From the NCBI RefSeq assembly GCF_023898865.1, contig NZ_JAGSOV010000021.1, positions 1-42,670 of the forward strand: 42,670 nt of DNA. The letters are read 5' to 3'. The notes beneath the pieces were generated by a model. It did not search any database and had not been told where the DNA came from. It saw nothing but the letters and a program-made list of their open reading frames with translations. Source of the DNA: Pseudonocardia humida. Lineage in GTDB: Bacteria > Actinomycetota > Actinomycetes > Mycobacteriales > Pseudonocardiaceae. A program made the translations under genes and the position numbers. Shown one piece after another: positions 41,827 to 42,670 of the stretch. Numbering within the stretch: position 1 is the first letter of the stretch; the number at the start of each line of letters is the position of its first letter.

Positions 41827-42670
41827 CTAAGTTGTGGTCGAGCCGGCGCCCGTCCCGGAGCCACCGGGGCCGCCGGCGTCCTGGGCCTCATCGGTCTCGG
41901 TGCCCGTTCCCGCACCGGGGTCGGTGCCGTCGCCCGTGCCGGTACCCGCGCCGGTGTCGGTCCCGCCACCGGTGTCCGTCCCGCCGCCGGTGGCGTCGCC
42001 GCCGCCGCCCTCCGAGCCGCCGGGCTCGGTGGTCTCCGGCTCGGTGGTCGTCGTGTCGGGCTCGGTCGTGGGGTCGGGCTCGGTCGTCGGCGGCGCGGTC
42101 GTCGGCGGGGTCTCGCCGCCGGTGCCCCCACCGGGCGTCCCGGTGGGCCTGCCGCCGTCGTCGTCCTCGTCGCCCGCGCCGGGGTCGGGCTCGGGAGCGG
42201 GGTCGTCGGGGACCACGGCCGGCTGCTCCGGCGGAGCCTGCTCCTCGGTGGTCGTCACCGACGAGCCGGGGACGATGGGGGTCTCGGTCCCCCTCGCACC
42301 CGATGTCGCGTAGAGCACCCCGCCGACCAGCGCCGCCGCCGCGACCACGCCGGCGATGCCGAGGTACAGCCCCGCCGGGCGGCGCCGCTCGGCCGGTCGG
42401 TCGTCGTAGTCCCACTCCGGCTCCGACCGCGACGGCGGCGCCACCGGGGGCATGGGGGCGGGCGCGCGGCGCTGCGGTCGCTGCGAGCCACCGGGGATGA
42501 CCGAGGTCGCCCCGTCGCGCGGCGGACCGGACGGGCCCCGCGGCGGGCCGGGGGGCGGCGGCGGACCACCGGCGCGGGCGGCGGCGGGCTGGGTACCCCC
42601 CGGCCCGACCGGCCGGTTCGGCGGCGGGCCGGACGGGACGCGGCCCCCCGGCGGGGTGTGCGGGCCGGGG
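41827..42670 (-). CDS. Single-pass Pro/Thr-rich surface protein, 5' end outside window
   Basis: Stop TAG at 41827-41829. The frame stays open to the window edge, so at least 280 residues are present and the start is missing. The visible N-terminal part is Pro/Gly-rich and cytoplasmic (GPPPNRPVGPGGTQP...; RSEPEWDYDDRPAERRRP). One helix (YLGIAGVVAAAALVGGVLYA) leads to an extracytoplasmic tail of about 170 residues of low complexity, with TTEPDPTTEPDTTTTEPETT and GGGTDTGGGTDTGAGTGTG repeats. A structural or wall-spanning role is plausible. No enzyme domain is visible in the window. Confidence 0.7.
   Translation of the reverse strand, partial: PGPHTPPGGRVPSGPPPNRPVGPGGTQPAAARAGGPPPPPGPPRGPSGPPRDGATSVIPGGSQRPQRRAPAPMPPVAPPSRSEPEWDYDDRPAERRRPAGLYLGIAGVVAAAALVGGVLYATSGARGTETPIVPGSSVTTTEEQAPPEQPAVVPDDPAPEPDPGAGDEDDDGGRPTGTPGGGTGGETPPTTAPPTTEPDPTTEPDTTTTEPETTEPGGSEGGGGDATGGGTDTGGGTDTGAGTGTGDGTDPGAGTGTETDEAQDAGGPGGSGTGAGSTTT

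Noticed and set aside
41818..41830. TTAGGTTGGCTAA resembling a DtxR/IdeR iron box
   Set aside because: It matches only the left half of the 19-bp consensus and the right arm is lost. It lies at the stop codon of a gene rather than in a promoter.

Overview
This window is a very GC-rich stretch of an actinomycete chromosome. It shows many GTG starts, start codons placed 6-7 nt after a TANNNT -10 hexamer (the leaderless pattern), an HspR/HAIR heat-shock circuit, and a mycobacterium-like gene neighbourhood. The dnaK-grpE-dnaJ-hspR operon, clpB divergent from a flavohaemoglobin, an HdrD-like Fe-S oxidoreductase and a tRNA-Gly/dcd pair all occur in the same general chromosomal region of Mycobacterium tuberculosis. 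Protein character (Pro/Gly-rich tails, DUF4142, DUF5313) suggests a Pseudonocardiaceae member, probably Pseudonocardia-like. This is inferred from gene content; no search was run.

Layout. 1-4.4 kb (minus strand): a di-haem ferric-reductase-like flavoprotein, a DUF4142 membrane protein and a repeat-rich lipoprotein, probably one operon. 4.75-5.2 kb: a decayed lipoprotein gene with frameshifts, followed by a palindromic repeat that recurs at 15.5 kb. 5.4-14.8 kb: proteostasis block with a membrane protein, ClpB, a divergent flavohaemoglobin, HspR, DnaJ, GrpE and DnaK; HAIR operators lie upstream of clpB (one) and dnaK (two). 14.8-15.6 kb: gene-free and rich in repeats and hairpins. 15.6-22.7 kb: a six-gene type IV secretion-like membrane operon (VirB2-, VirB3-, VirB4-, VirB6- and VirB8-like proteins plus an unknown) with no relaxase, coupling protein or integrase beside it. 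23.1-25.6 kb: a large membrane Fe-S oxidoreductase. 25.6-26.6 kb: an unknown membrane protein.

26.6-32.1 kb is the most coherent regulatory unit. A NarL/DesR-type response regulator is divergent from a lipoprotein alpha/beta hydrolase, and a DesK-type histidine kinase is divergent from a two-gene ABC exporter. Both divergent intergenic regions carry the same 14-bp palindrome (ATGACA-SS-TGTCAT), placed 43 nt upstream of the predicted leaderless starts of the regulator and of the kinase. On the other side both share an identical 24-nt block leading to the hydrolase and exporter. The sequence therefore predicts one regulon. Between the convergent hydrolase and kinase genes lie a perfect 25-bp hairpin and a 12-run G-tract.

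32.1-34.2 kb: dcd with a UDP-GlcNAc-2-epimerase-like gene, then tRNA-Gly(CCC) with a terminator-like hairpin. 34.2-42.7 kb: small accessory genes, including a helix-hairpin-helix protein, two DinB/MDMPI-type proteins, a RibD-like reductase and a VOC protein (each behind a RecA-NDp/PafBC-type promoter motif), an OhrR-like MarR regulator divergent from a DUF5313 protein, a STAS/HATPase partner-switch pair, a YjbR protein, a hydrolase with a Cys nucleophile, a DMT-type transporter, a small membrane protein, and a Pro/Thr-rich single-pass protein cut by the window edge.
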